Below are positions 26,785-35,554 of a stretch of 64,000 nucleotides of DNA, piece by piece. The first letter of the stretch is position 1, and every line of letters starts with the position of its first letter. Source of the DNA: Streptomyces sp. NBC_00442 (GTDB lineage: Bacteria > Actinomycetota > Actinomycetes > Streptomycetales > Streptomycetaceae). The stretch lies in assembly GCF_036014195.1 (NCBI RefSeq), contig NZ_CP107918.1, positions 806,001 through 870,000 on the forward strand, read 5' to 3'. A program made the position numbers and the translations under genes. Below the pieces are notes generated by a model, which saw only the letters and a program-made list of their open reading frames with translations, made no database searches and was not told where the DNA came from.

Positions 26785-28100
26785 GGCCGGCCGTCCCTTC
26801 CCGCGGCGCCCTGGGTCAGCCCGAGCAGGCCGGCCAGATCACTCGGGCCACTGGCCAGACCGGGCAGACCCAGGGCCCCCGGGAGTGCGGAGGGCCGGGC
26901 CTGCGGCGCCGCGGGCCCGGTCGCGGCCGAGGACCCGTGCGTCGCGGGGGCGGCCGGCAGGGACCCCGGCTGGGCCGGGGCCGGGACCCCGCCGCCGGAG
27001 GGCGCGTGCGCCGAACCCCGTACGTCGGTGCCGCTGCTCGCCGGCGCGGCGCACCGCGCCTTGGTGTTGAGCTTGGGCGTGTCGAGGGTTTCGAGGCCGT
27101 TGCGGTAGGTCGTGCCGCCGTATCCGTCGGTGCAGGGAAGCGGCGCGAAGAACGTGACAGCCATGCCCAGGTTCGCCCCGTTCTTGTCGATGGCCGTGGC
27201 GCCCGCAGCGGCCAACGGCGGGATTTTCACCAGGAGTTCCTCGATCCCACGCTGTCTCGTCACGGCTACGTCCGCCGTGGTGAGGAGGTTGGCGAGCACC
27301 ACGCCGAGCTGCGGATCGAGGTCCCTGAGCAGTCCGCTGACCTGCCCGGCCGCGTCGGGCGCGGCGGCGATCAGACGGCGCAGGTCACCGTCGGACTGCT
27401 TCAGCGTGGCCGCCAGGCTCTGCGCGCCCGTGGCGAACGTCTTGATGGCCTGGCCCTCGTCGGCCTGGGTGCGCAGCACGGTCTCACCGTCCGCGAGCAG
27501 CACGGTCGTGCTCGGCAGCGCCTTGTCCGCCGCCTTGACGAAGTCGCTGCCGTTGTCGAGGAGCGCCTGGAGGTCGTCGCCGCGCCCCTCGAAGGCCTTG
27601 CCGAACTCGTCGACGACCGTACGGAGCGACTCCAGCGGTACCGAGGCGGCCAGGTCGTTGACGCTGGTCAGTACGGTGGTGACGGGCGCCGGTGTGCGGG
27701 TGTCGGACTGCGCGATCTCGGCGCCGTCGCCCAGGTAGGGCGCCCCGGTGGAGGTGGGCCGCAGGTCGATGTACTGCTCGCCGACGGCGGACAGGTTGGC
27801 CACCACCGCCTGCAGTGCGCTCGGGATGGGGGGAGCGGAGTCGTCGATGCGCAGCTCTGCCACGACTCCGTCGTCGGTGAGCCCGATCGGCCCGACGCGT
27901 CCCACCGAGACGCCCCGGTAGGTGACGTTGGAGTGCGTGAACAGGCCCCCGGTCTGGGCGAGATGGACCTTCACCGTGTAGTAGTCGCGGATGCCGACGT
28001 AGTGGCCCACGTCGGCGTAACGGAACCCGGTGTAGCCGAGCACCAGCACGGCGATGGCGAGGAACGCCACGTTCTTGAGTCTGGTCGCACGCGTCAGCAT
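26781..28100 (-). CDS. mceF: Mce family protein MceF
   Basis: Sixth substrate-binding subunit of the Mce lipid importer, 439 residues. An N-terminal helix (VAFLAIAVLVLGYTGFRYA) anchors the protein; the MCE domain (about 40-120) has KVHLAQTGGLFTHSNVTYRGVSVGRV and GEQYIDLRP. A long helical part to about 290 follows, which in Mce complexes builds a tube, then a loop with two Cys and a Pro/Gly/Ala-rich tail. The start overlaps the mceE stop by one base (TGATG). Confidence 0.92.
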   Translation of the reverse strand: MLTRATRLKNVAFLAIAVLVLGYTGFRYADVGHYVGIRDYYTVKVHLAQTGGLFTHSNVTYRGVSVGRVGPIGLTDDGVVAELRIDDSAPPIPSALQAVVANLSAVGEQYIDLRPTSTGAPYLGDGAEIAQSDTRTPAPVTTVLTSVNDLAASVPLESLRTVVDEFGKAFEGRGDDLQALLDNGSDFVKAADKALPSTTVLLADGETVLRTQADEGQAIKTFATGAQSLAATLKQSDGDLRRLIAAAPDAAGQVSGLLRDLDPQLGVVLANLLTTADVAVTRQRGIEELLVKIPPLAAAGATAIDKNGANLGMAVTFFAPLPCTDGYGGTTYRNGLETLDTPKLNTKARCAAPASSGTDVRGSAHAPSGGGVPAPAQPGSLPAAPATHGSSAATGPAAPQARPSALPGALGLPGLASGPSDLAGLLGLTQGAAGRDGRP

Positions 28101-29347
28101 CAGCGCGTACCTTTCTGGCCGCCGACCGGCGGCAGAGCGAACGGCGTCTGCTGCCCGCCCCGGCCGCCCTGCCCGCCCTGCCCGGTGGATGCGCTCGACG
28201 CTTCGTTCGCCGCCTTGGCCGCCCTCGCCCCCTCAGCCCCTTGCGTCTCCGGCGTCGCGGGTGATGCCGGTGTCGCGGGCGCCGACGGTGGCGACGACGC
28301 CGTGAGCGGCGGGATGATCTGGGTGCCGGCCGCGGCCGTCACATCGAGGTAGACGTTGAGGTAGTCGCCCTTCACCCCGCGCAGCACCTCGTCGGTGAAC
28401 GGATACGTGAGCAGCACTTGGAGCGAGTCGGGCAGGTCCTTGCCGGAGTCCGCCAGCTGCCCGAGGATCGGCGCGAGGGACTTGAGGTCGGCCACCATGT
28501 CGTCCTTGCTCTTGTTGACCGTGGAGACGGCGACCGTGGAGAGGGTGTCCAGCGACTTGAGCATCGTCAGGAGTGAACCCCGTTGGTCCTCAAGGACTTT
28601 GAGGCCAGGTGACAGCCCGGTGAGGACGGTGCCGACCTGCTGTTTGCGGGTGGCGAGGGTCGCCGAGAGCCGGTTCACGCCGTCCAGGGCGTCGGTGATG
28701 TCGCCGCGGTGGCCGTCCAGGTCGGTGACGAGGGTGTTGACGCGCTGAAGCATGGAACGCACCTCCGGCTCGCGGCCCGCGATCGCCTTGTTGAGCTCGG
28801 TCGTGATCGTCTTGAGCTGGTTGACGCCGCCTCCGTTGAGCAGCATGGAGAGCGCTCCCAGGACTTCCTCGACCTCCGGATTGCGGTTGGTGCGGGCGAT
28901 CGGGATGGCCGCGCCCGGTCCGAGGCGTCCGCGTGCCGTCTCCTTGGTGTCCTTCGCCGGCGCGGAGAGCTGGACGAACTTCTCGCCGAGGAGGCTCGAC
29001 TGCTCCAGCTGGGCGTAGGAGTTGGCGGGCAGGTCCACATCGCCCCGGATCCGCATGGTCACCTCGGCCGACCATCCGTCGGGGGCGAGCGACACCTTGG
29101 TGACCCGGCCCACCGCCACGTCGTTGACCTTCACCGCGGCCTGCGGCACCAGGCTCAGCACATCGGCGAAGTCGGCGGTGATCTCGTACGGATGGCTGCC
29201 CAGGTCGGCGCCGCCGGGCAGCGGCAGCTGGTCGATCCCGGAGAACGACGGCGCCGAGCAGCTGCCGAGCGTCAGAGCGAGGGCGACGACGACCGCGACG
29301 CCCGCTCCCGCCGCGACACCGCCCCGCCGCGTGATGCGTGGCTTCAT
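28100..29347 (-). CDS. mceE: Mce family lipoprotein MceE
   Basis: Fifth Mce subunit, 415 residues. The signal sequence ends in the lipobox LTLGSC with the lipidated C30, so unlike the other subunits it is a lipoprotein, as MceE (LprK) is in mycobacteria. The MCE domain (about 60-135) contains ITADFADVLSLVPQAAVKVNDVAVGRV and EKFVQLSAP; a helical needle region follows, and a Thr/Pro/Ala tail. The start overlaps the mceD stop (ATGA). Confidence 0.93.
   Translation of the reverse strand: MKPRITRRGGVAAGAGVAVVVALALTLGSCSAPSFSGIDQLPLPGGADLGSHPYEITADFADVLSLVPQAAVKVNDVAVGRVTKVSLAPDGWSAEVTMRIRGDVDLPANSYAQLEQSSLLGEKFVQLSAPAKDTKETARGRLGPGAAIPIARTNRNPEVEEVLGALSMLLNGGGVNQLKTITTELNKAIAGREPEVRSMLQRVNTLVTDLDGHRGDITDALDGVNRLSATLATRKQQVGTVLTGLSPGLKVLEDQRGSLLTMLKSLDTLSTVAVSTVNKSKDDMVADLKSLAPILGQLADSGKDLPDSLQVLLTYPFTDEVLRGVKGDYLNVYLDVTAAAGTQIIPPLTASSPPSAPATPASPATPETQGAEGARAAKAANEASSASTGQGGQGGRGGQQTPFALPPVGGQKGTR
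28848..28859. repeat. GAGAGCGCTCCC palindrome inside mceE
   Basis: One of thirteen close copies, flanked TG on the left and A on the right. On the coding strand it reads Gly-Ala-Leu-Ser with GGA and CTC codons. Confidence 0.8.
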
Positions 29348-30510
29348 CCCCGGCCTCCGCTCGTGGCCGCCGGACCGGAGGAGGGCGACGGCGCGGAGGT
29401 GGAGCCCTTCGCGGTGTCGTCGGCGCTCCCGTACACGGTGCCGATGGGAGGCAGGGGCAGTACGGGGAGCGCTTTCAGGCGTTCCTCGGGTACGGGCACG
29501 AGCGCCGCACTGCCGGCCACCGCGGGATTGGGGGCGTGGACGAGGTCGCCGCCCATGCTGATCTCGTTGATGTCGCCACGGCCGTCCAGGGTGCGGTGCA
29601 CCGGGTCGTAGGCGTTGAGAGCGTTTCCGGCGGCGAGTGGCGCCGTGTCGAGGGCTTCGGCGAGGGAGGCGCGCTGGTCGACGAGGATCTGGGTGAGCGG
29701 GGCGAGCTTGTCGACCTCGGACTTGAGGCTGCCGCGGTTGTCCTGGATGAAGGTCTTGACGTTGCCGAGCGCCGTGCCGAGCTCCTTGAGGGCACCGGCG
29801 AGGTTGTCCTTGTTGTCGGCGAAGAAGGAGGTCACGTCGGCGAGCTGGTTCTGCGCGTCACGCACCGCCCCGTCCTTGTCCTTCAGCATGCTGGTGAAGG
29901 TCTGCAGGTAGGACAGGGTGGCGAAGAGATGGTCGCTGCTGCCGTCGAGGGTCTTGGCCGCCTTGCCGAACTGCTCGATCGAGTCGCCGATGGCCGCGCC
30001 GTTGCCGCCCAGGTTCTTGGCGCCGGTGTCGAGCAGCCCTGAGAGCGCTCCCGACGCGTTGGCGCCGTTCGGGCCGAGCGATGCGCCGAGTTCGGTCAGG
30101 GAGGCGTACAGCTGGTCGACCTCGACGGGGGTGGCGTTGCGTGAGGCGGGGAGTTCCGCGCGGTCGGCGAGCTCGGGACCGCCGGTGTAGGCGGGGGCGA
30201 GCTGGACGTACCGGTCGGCGACGACGCTGGGCGAGACCACGGCGGCCCGGACGTCCTTGGGGACCCGTACGCCCCGGTCCAGACTCACCACCACCTTGAC
30301 CTGCTGCCCCTGCGGGGTCACCGAGTCGACCTCGCCGACCTTGACCCCGAGGATCCGCAGGTCCGAGCCGGGGTAGATGCCGACGGCGTGATCGAAATAG
30401 GCGGTGATGCGTTTGCCGCCGGGGCCCGCGAACACGCGCAGCCCGCCGATCACGGTGACGGCGATGACCGCGAGGGCCAGGACGATCGTGAGAGCGCGTC
30501 GCCGGCTCAC
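29344..30510 (-). CDS. mceD: Mce family protein MceD
   Basis: Fourth Mce subunit, 388 residues. A membrane anchor (ALTIVLALAVIAVTVIGGLRVFA) is followed by an MCE domain: RITAYFDHAVGIYPGSDLRILGVKVGEV and DRYVQLAP. A long predicted helix spans about 120-290, and a Ser/Pro-rich tail ends the protein. Start and stop overlap both neighbours by four bases. Confidence 0.92.
   Translation of the reverse strand: MSRRRALTIVLALAVIAVTVIGGLRVFAGPGGKRITAYFDHAVGIYPGSDLRILGVKVGEVDSVTPQGQQVKVVVSLDRGVRVPKDVRAAVVSPSVVADRYVQLAPAYTGGPELADRAELPASRNATPVEVDQLYASLTELGASLGPNGANASGALSGLLDTGAKNLGGNGAAIGDSIEQFGKAAKTLDGSSDHLFATLSYLQTFTSMLKDKDGAVRDAQNQLADVTSFFADNKDNLAGALKELGTALGNVKTFIQDNRGSLKSEVDKLAPLTQILVDQRASLAEALDTAPLAAGNALNAYDPVHRTLDGRGDINEISMGGDLVHAPNPAVAGSAALVPVPEERLKALPVLPLPPIGTVYGSADDTAKGSTSAPSPSSGPAATSGGRG
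30041..30052. repeat. GAGAGCGCTCCC palindrome inside mceD
   Basis: One of thirteen close copies. On the coding strand it reads Gly-Ala-Leu-Ser, using GGA and the rare TCA codon. Confidence 0.8.
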
Positions 30511-31622
30511 GGGTAGCCTCCGTTCTTCGGCGGCATGCAGCCGGTGCCGGGGAGCGACTTCGCCGGCAGATAGTTCCTGGGGACGAGCCCGCAGATGTAG
30601 GTGTCGAACCAGCGGCCGTTGCCGACGGTGTTGCCGACGAGCCGGAAGTAGGGACCGGCCAGGGCGAGGGTGCTGTCGAGGCCCTGCTGATTCTTGACCA
30701 GGACGTCCGTGACACGCCCCAACGCGTCCAGGGTGGGCTTCAGTTGGGCGGAGTTGTCCTTGACGAGACCGGTGAGCTGGGTGCCGAGCCCGCGGGTCCC
30801 GGTGAGGAGCGCCTGGATGGCGTCGCGGCGCTGCTTGAGTTCCCCGAGGAGCAGCCCCCCGTCGTCGATGAGGGTCTCGAAACTGCTCTTCCTTCCGGCC
30901 AGCGTCTTCGTCAACTGCTGGCTGCCCTTCAGGAGTTGAGCGAGCTGACTGTCACGGTCCGAGACGGTCTTCGACAGGGCCGAGAGCCCCGACACCGCGG
31001 TACGCACCTCGGGCGGCGAGTCCTTGAAGGTGTCGGAGATCGTCTCGAAGCTCTTGGCGAGCTGGGCGGTGTCGATGGCGCCGATCGTGTTGCTGAGCCC
31101 TTCGAAGGCCTGCGTGACGTCGTACGGTGAGGTTGTGCGGGCCAGCGGGATGCGGCGCCCCGGGTCCTGCCGTGCGCTGCCGAGCGGGTCGATGGCCAGG
31201 TACTTCTCACCCAGCAGGGTCTTGATGGCGATGGCCGCCGTGGAGGCGTCTCCGATCCAGGCGTCGTTCACCTTGAAGGTGACCTTCACTTTGGCGCCGT
31301 CCAGGGAGACCCCGCTGACCTCACCGACCTTGACCCCGGCGATCCGTACCTCGTCGCCGTCGCGCAGACCGGCGGACTCGGAGAAGTCGGCGCTGTAGGT
31401 CGTGCCGCCGCCGATGAGCGGCAGCGAGTCGGCGTTGTAGGCGGCCACGCCGATGAGGACCAGGACCAGCAGGCCCACCAGGCTGACGGCGACGGGGTTG
31501 CGTTCCTTCATGGGCCTGAGCCGAGGGCGCTTGAGCGGGGGGAACTTGAGGCGGGGGCGCTTCGGGCGGGAGCCGCCCGGCCGGGCGGTCCGGGCCCCGC
31601 GCCGCGGTACGGGGAGTCTCAT
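30507..31622 (-). CDS. mceC: Mce family protein MceC
   Basis: Third Mce subunit, 371 residues from ATG 31622, which overlaps the mceB stop (ATGA). The cytoplasmic N-terminus is strongly basic, with Arg/Lys/Pro repeats (about 1-38), then a helix VAVSLVGLLVLVLIGVAAYNA. The MCE domain (about 65-145) has TYSADFSESAGLRDGDEVRIAGVKVGEV and GEKYLAIDP. The C-terminus ends after GTGCMPPKNGGYP without the long tail seen in its paralogues. Confidence 0.92.
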   Translation of the reverse strand: MRLPVPRRGARTARPGGSRPKRPRLKFPPLKRPRLRPMKERNPVAVSLVGLLVLVLIGVAAYNADSLPLIGGGTTYSADFSESAGLRDGDEVRIAGVKVGEVSGVSLDGAKVKVTFKVNDAWIGDASTAAIAIKTLLGEKYLAIDPLGSARQDPGRRIPLARTTSPYDVTQAFEGLSNTIGAIDTAQLAKSFETISDTFKDSPPEVRTAVSGLSALSKTVSDRDSQLAQLLKGSQQLTKTLAGRKSSFETLIDDGGLLLGELKQRRDAIQALLTGTRGLGTQLTGLVKDNSAQLKPTLDALGRVTDVLVKNQQGLDSTLALAGPYFRLVGNTVGNGRWFDTYICGLVPRNYLPAKSLPGTGCMPPKNGGYP

Positions 31623-32650
31623 CCCTGGCACCTCGATTCGCTGACCGGGATCCCGGTGGGCGGCGCGCTGCCGTCCGCGGTCTTCACGCCGGACACCTTC
31701 GCCTCGCAGAGGTAGAGGTTGAGCCAGGACCCGTACGACGCGATGCGGGTGATGGCGCGCATCTTGTCGGGGGTCTTGCGCAGGAAGTCGTCGACCTGGG
31801 GAGCGCTCTCGGCGAGGTTCGAGGAGAGCCGGCCGAGCTGTTTGATGTCTTCCTTCAGCGGGGCCCTGCCGTCCTGGAACAGTCCCGCGGTGACGGTGGT
31901 GAGGTCACCCATCGCGGCGATGGCCTCGCCCAGTGGCTTGCGGTCCCCGGCGAATCCGGACACCAGGCGCTGGAGCGTCACCACCAGGTCGTCGAAGCCC
32001 GCTTCGCGGTCGTTGACGGTGGTCAGGACGGTGTTGAGATGGGTGATGACCTCGCCGATCACCTTGTCCTTGGCGGCGACGGTCGTCGTCAGTGAGCCGA
32101 TGTGCTGCAGGAGGCTCTCCACCGTGCCCCCCTCGCCCTGGAGGACCTGCACGATGGAGCCGGCCAGCTGGTTGACGTCCTTGGGCGAGAGGCCTTCGAA
32201 CAGGGGCTGGAAGCCGTTGAAGAGCTGGGTGAGGTCCAGGGCCGGGGTCGTGCGTGCCAGCGGGATGGTGGCGCCGGGAGCCAGGGTCGCCCCGACCGCC
32301 CCGGTGCCACGGCCCAGTTCGACGTACCGCTGCCCGACCATGTTGAGGTACTTGATCGAGGCGGTGGTCGTGCCGGGCAGCGTCCGGTCCCGCCGCACGG
32401 AGAACGTGACCTGGGCGAGCCGCCGGTCGACGACCTCCACCCGGTCGACCTGGCCGACCTTCACCCCGGCGATGCGGACGCTGTCGCCCTCGATCAGGCC
32501 GGTGGTGTCGGTGAAGCGCGCCCGGTAGGTCTCGGTGTCGCCCACCCCGGTGTTGGCTATGGACAGGGCGAGCACGGTGGTGGCCAGGGCCGTCACCAGG
32601 ACGAAGACCAAGGACTTGATCAGGGGTCCCGCGATGCTGCGGCGCTTCAC
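31619..32650 (-). CDS. mceB: Mce family protein MceB
   Basis: Second Mce subunit, 343 residues. The GTG start at 32650 overlaps the mceA stop (GTGA). A membrane anchor (LIKSLVFVLVTALATTVLALSIA) is followed by the MCE domain with ETYRARFTDTTGLIEGDSVRIAGVKVGQV and GQRYVELGRG, then the helical region with VNQLAGSIVQVLQGEGG. Two cysteines near the end (NLYLCEAKV, ESRCQG) may form a disulphide. Confidence 0.92.
   Translation of the reverse strand: MKRRSIAGPLIKSLVFVLVTALATTVLALSIANTGVGDTETYRARFTDTTGLIEGDSVRIAGVKVGQVDRVEVVDRRLAQVTFSVRRDRTLPGTTTASIKYLNMVGQRYVELGRGTGAVGATLAPGATIPLARTTPALDLTQLFNGFQPLFEGLSPKDVNQLAGSIVQVLQGEGGTVESLLQHIGSLTTTVAAKDKVIGEVITHLNTVLTTVNDREAGFDDLVVTLQRLVSGFAGDRKPLGEAIAAMGDLTTVTAGLFQDGRAPLKEDIKQLGRLSSNLAESAPQVDDFLRKTPDKMRAITRIASYGSWLNLYLCEAKVSGVKTADGSAPPTGIPVSESRCQG
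31799..31810. repeat. GGGAGCGCTCTC (reverse orientation) inside mceB
   Basis: Reverse complement of GAGAGCGCTCCC. On the coding strand it reads Glu-Ser-Ala-Pro with a GCT codon, the same peptide as copies in unrelated genes. Confidence 0.8.
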
Positions 32651-33912
32651 TTGATCGTCACCTCCGTCCCTCGCAGGGCGGGGCCGACGAGCAGGCTGCT
32701 CCAGTCGGGAAGGGACTGCGGGGCCTCCTTGAGGCCCGGCGCGAGCAGCTCGTTCACCAGTTGGTTCTCCTGCGGCGAGTTCGGCAGGCCGAGACCGGCG
32801 CCGGAGGCCGTGGCCGAGGCCGTGGCCGTGCTGGTGGGAGCGTTCTCTGCGGGGAGCGGTGCGCCGAGATAGGGCACCGGATAGCAGTGGGGTCCGTCGC
32901 CGGCGGTGTACGCGGGAGCGTCGCGTCCCGGCACGTACTTGCCCAGGGAAGGCACCACCTTGACGGTGACGTGGAGTCCGGGCTTGTCGGTGCCTTTGCC
33001 GAGGGCCTTGTCCATCGCGGGGACGAAGCCGGTCAGCGTGCGCAGGGTGCACGGGAAGGACGGCGCGTACCGGGCGAGGAGCTCCAGCGTCGGGCGGCTC
33101 ACGTCGCTGAGCCGGATGATGTTGTCCTTGTTCTGCTGGAGGAAGGCCGTGAGGTCCTGGGCGGTCGTGGTCGTCCGGCCGTAGACGCCGAGGAGTTGGG
33201 TCTGCTGGTCGACGAGAGTGCCGGTGGTGGTCGTCGCGTCCGTGAGCGCTCTCAGGATGTCGGGGGCGGCGTCACTGTAGGTCTGGGTGACCTTCACGAG
33301 CTGCACCAGGTCGGCGTTGAGCGTGGGCAGGTTCGGGTTGAACTTCTTCAGGTGCGCGTCCAGCGTGACGACGGTGTCGCCGAGCTGGGAGCCGCGTCCG
33401 CGCAGCGCCTGGGCGACCGCGGAGAGCGTGGCGGAGAGCTTGTCCGGTTTGACCGCGGTGAGCATCGGCAGGACGTGGTCGAGGACCTCTTCGAGTTCGA
33501 TGGCGTCGCGGGACCGGTCCTGGGGGATGGTCGCATCGGCTGAGAGCGCTCTCGTCGACGGGTTCGGCGGCGGCACGAGCGCCACGAAGCGTTCGCCGAA
33601 CAGGGTGGTCGGCAGCATCTGCGCCCGCACGTCGGACGGGATGTGGCTGAGCCTGCCGGGCTGGAGGGCGAGGGTCAGCCGGGCCCCTTGGCCATCGGCG
33701 CTGATGCCACGGACCTCACCGACGACGACGCCGCGCAGTTTGACCTCCGCGCCCCGGTGCATCTCGTTGCCGACGCTGCTCGTCAGGACGGTCACCGTGT
33801 CGGAGCGGGTGAAGTCCTTGTCGTACACGGCGATCGAGAACCACACCAGGAGCGCCGGCACGAGGAGGAAGACGACTCCGGCGAGCCGGCGGCGTACGGT
33901 CGGCGCGTTCAT
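32647..33912 (-). CDS. mceA: Mce family protein MceA
   Basis: First Mce subunit, 421 residues from ATG 33912, which overlaps the yrbEB stop (ATGA). It has a membrane anchor (LAGVVFLLVPALLVWFSIAVY) and an MCE domain with TVTVLTSSVGNEMHRGAEVKLRGVVVGEV and GERFVALVPP. A long helical region (about 130-290) includes NPNLPTLNADLVQLVKV, and the PSFPCTLRTL...HCYPVPYLGAP segment contains the conserved cysteines near the distal end. This subunit usually leads the hexamer that forms the lipid conduit. Confidence 0.93.
   Translation of the reverse strand: MNAPTVRRRLAGVVFLLVPALLVWFSIAVYDKDFTRSDTVTVLTSSVGNEMHRGAEVKLRGVVVGEVRGISADGQGARLTLALQPGRLSHIPSDVRAQMLPTTLFGERFVALVPPPNPSTRALSADATIPQDRSRDAIELEEVLDHVLPMLTAVKPDKLSATLSAVAQALRGRGSQLGDTVVTLDAHLKKFNPNLPTLNADLVQLVKVTQTYSDAAPDILRALTDATTTTGTLVDQQTQLLGVYGRTTTTAQDLTAFLQQNKDNIIRLSDVSRPTLELLARYAPSFPCTLRTLTGFVPAMDKALGKGTDKPGLHVTVKVVPSLGKYVPGRDAPAYTAGDGPHCYPVPYLGAPLPAENAPTSTATASATASGAGLGLPNSPQENQLVNELLAPGLKEAPQSLPDWSSLLVGPALRGTEVTIK
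33542..33553. repeat. GAGAGCGCTCTC palindrome inside mceA
   Basis: Perfect 12-bp palindrome. On the coding strand it reads Arg-Ala-Leu-Ser using AGA and TCA, both very rare in this genome. Confidence 0.8.
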
Positions 33913-34712
33913 CCGGCCACCTTCACGGTGGTGGTGGCGCCCCAGATGGCGAGGGAGAGGAAGAAGTCGGTGACGGAGATCAGCACGATCGCGTTGCGGA
34001 CCGAGCGGCCGACCGCGACGCCCACTCCGGCCGGGCCGCCGGTGGCGCGGAAGCCGTAGTAGCAGTGGGCGAGGATCACCATCACGCTGAAGATGAGCAC
34101 CTTGAGGACGGAGAGCAGCACATCGGTGGGTGAGAGGAAGAGGTTGAAGTAGTGGTCGAAGGTGCCGCGTGACTGGCCCTTGAAGACGACCGTGGTCAGC
34201 CGGGACGCGAAGTAGGAGCTGAGCAGCCCGATCGCGTACAGCGGGACGATGGCGACGACCCCGGCGATGATCCTGGTGGTGACGAGGTAGGGCAGGCTGC
34301 GGATGCCCATGCCTTCGAGGGCGTCGATCTCCTCGTTGATGCGCATCGCCCCGAGCTGGGCGGTGAAGCCCGCGCCGACGGTGGCGGAGAGCGCGAGCCC
34401 GGCGACCAGCGGGGCGATCTCGCGGGTGTTGAAGTAGGCGGAGACGAAGCCGGTGAAGGCGGCGGTGCCGATCTGGTTGAGGGCGGCGTACCCCTGCAGG
34501 CCGACCACGGTGCCGGTGAACAGGGTCATGGCGATCATCACGCCGATGGTTCCGCCGATGACACCGAGACCGCCGCTGCCGAAGGCGACCTCGGCCAGCA
34601 GCCGCTGCACCTCCGTGAGGTAGCGCCGCAGGGTGCGCGGGATCCACAGCAACGCCTTCGCATAGAAGGCGAGTTGGTCGCCGGAGCGGTCGAGGAGACT
34701 GAGAAGGGCCAT
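33909..34712 (-). CDS. yrbEB: YrbE/MlaE-type permease B of the Mce transporter
   Basis: Integral membrane permease of 267 residues with five or six hydrophobic segments. Family motifs are GTIGVMIAMTLFTGTVVGLQGYAALNQIG, the coupling-helix region INEEIDALEGMGIRSLPYLVTTR that contacts the ATPase, and FRATGGPAGVGVAVGRSVRNAIV near the end. With YrbEA it forms the membrane heterodimer below the MceA-F hexamer. The start is two bases after the yrbEA stop. Confidence 0.94.
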   Translation of the reverse strand: MALLSLLDRSGDQLAFYAKALLWIPRTLRRYLTEVQRLLAEVAFGSGGLGVIGGTIGVMIAMTLFTGTVVGLQGYAALNQIGTAAFTGFVSAYFNTREIAPLVAGLALSATVGAGFTAQLGAMRINEEIDALEGMGIRSLPYLVTTRIIAGVVAIVPLYAIGLLSSYFASRLTTVVFKGQSRGTFDHYFNLFLSPTDVLLSVLKVLIFSVMVILAHCYYGFRATGGPAGVGVAVGRSVRNAIVLISVTDFFLSLAIWGATTTVKVAG

Positions 34713-34714
34713 GG

Positions 34715-35554
34715 TCAGCCGCCCTTCGGGGGGACGATCTGGAGATAGATCCCGGTGAGGACCATGTTCACGAAGAACAGGAGCAGGAAGGTGATGACGA
34801 CCGACTGGTTGACGGCGTCGCCGACGCCCTTGGGCCCGCCGCGCGGGTTGAGCCCCCGGTAGGCGGCGACGATCCCGGCGATGAAGCCGAAGATCAGCGC
34901 CTTGATCTCGCTGACGTACAGGTCGGGGAGCTGGGCCAGGGCCGAGAAGCTGGAGAGGTAGGCGCCGGGGGTGCCGCCCTGCATGATGACGTTGAAGAAG
35001 TAGCCGCCGAGGGTGCCGACGACGGAGACCATGCCGTTGAGCAGCAGGGCCACGAACATCGTCGCCAAAACTCTTGGTACGACAAGGCGTTGGACGGGCG
35101 AGACGCCCATGACCTCCATGGCGTCGAGCTCTTCGCGGATCGTGCGGGATCCCAGGTCGGCGCAGATCGCGGATCCTCCGGCCCCGGCGATGAGCAGGGC
35201 GACGATGAGCGGACTCGCCTGCTGGATGACGGCCAGGACGCTGGCGCCGCCGGTGAAGGACTGGGCGCCGAGCTGCTGGGTGAGCGAGCCGACCTGGAGC
35301 GCGATGACGGCGCCGAACGGGATGGAGACGAGGGCCGCGGGCAGGATGGTCACGCTCGCGATGAACCAGAACTGCTCGATGAACTCGCGCAGTTGGAAGG
35401 GGCGCCGGAAGACGGCCCGGCTGACGGCGGCGGCGAGCGAGAAGAGCTGCCCGGTCTGGCGGAACGCGCCGAGCCCCGGAAGCGGCGCGCGGCGCGTCCG
35501 GCGCGGCGGGGGCTCCGGCGCCGGCGGCGGGCTCTTCTCGGCCTCCATGGTCAT
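34715..35554 (-). CDS. yrbEA: YrbE/MlaE-type permease A of the Mce transporter
   Basis: Integral membrane permease of 279 residues. A Pro/Arg-rich N-terminus (about 1-28) leads to FIEQFWFIASVTILPAALVSIPFGAVIALQVG, a coupling helix REELDAMEVMGVSPVQRLVVPR, and GLNPRGGPKGVGDAVNQSVVITFLL. It pairs with YrbEB. Its start overlaps the mkl stop (ATGA). Confidence 0.94.
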   Translation of the reverse strand: MTMEAEKSPPPAPEPPPRRTRRAPLPGLGAFRQTGQLFSLAAAVSRAVFRRPFQLREFIEQFWFIASVTILPAALVSIPFGAVIALQVGSLTQQLGAQSFTGGASVLAVIQQASPLIVALLIAGAGGSAICADLGSRTIREELDAMEVMGVSPVQRLVVPRVLATMFVALLLNGMVSVVGTLGGYFFNVIMQGGTPGAYLSSFSALAQLPDLYVSEIKALIFGFIAGIVAAYRGLNPRGGPKGVGDAVNQSVVITFLLLFFVNMVLTGIYLQIVPPKGG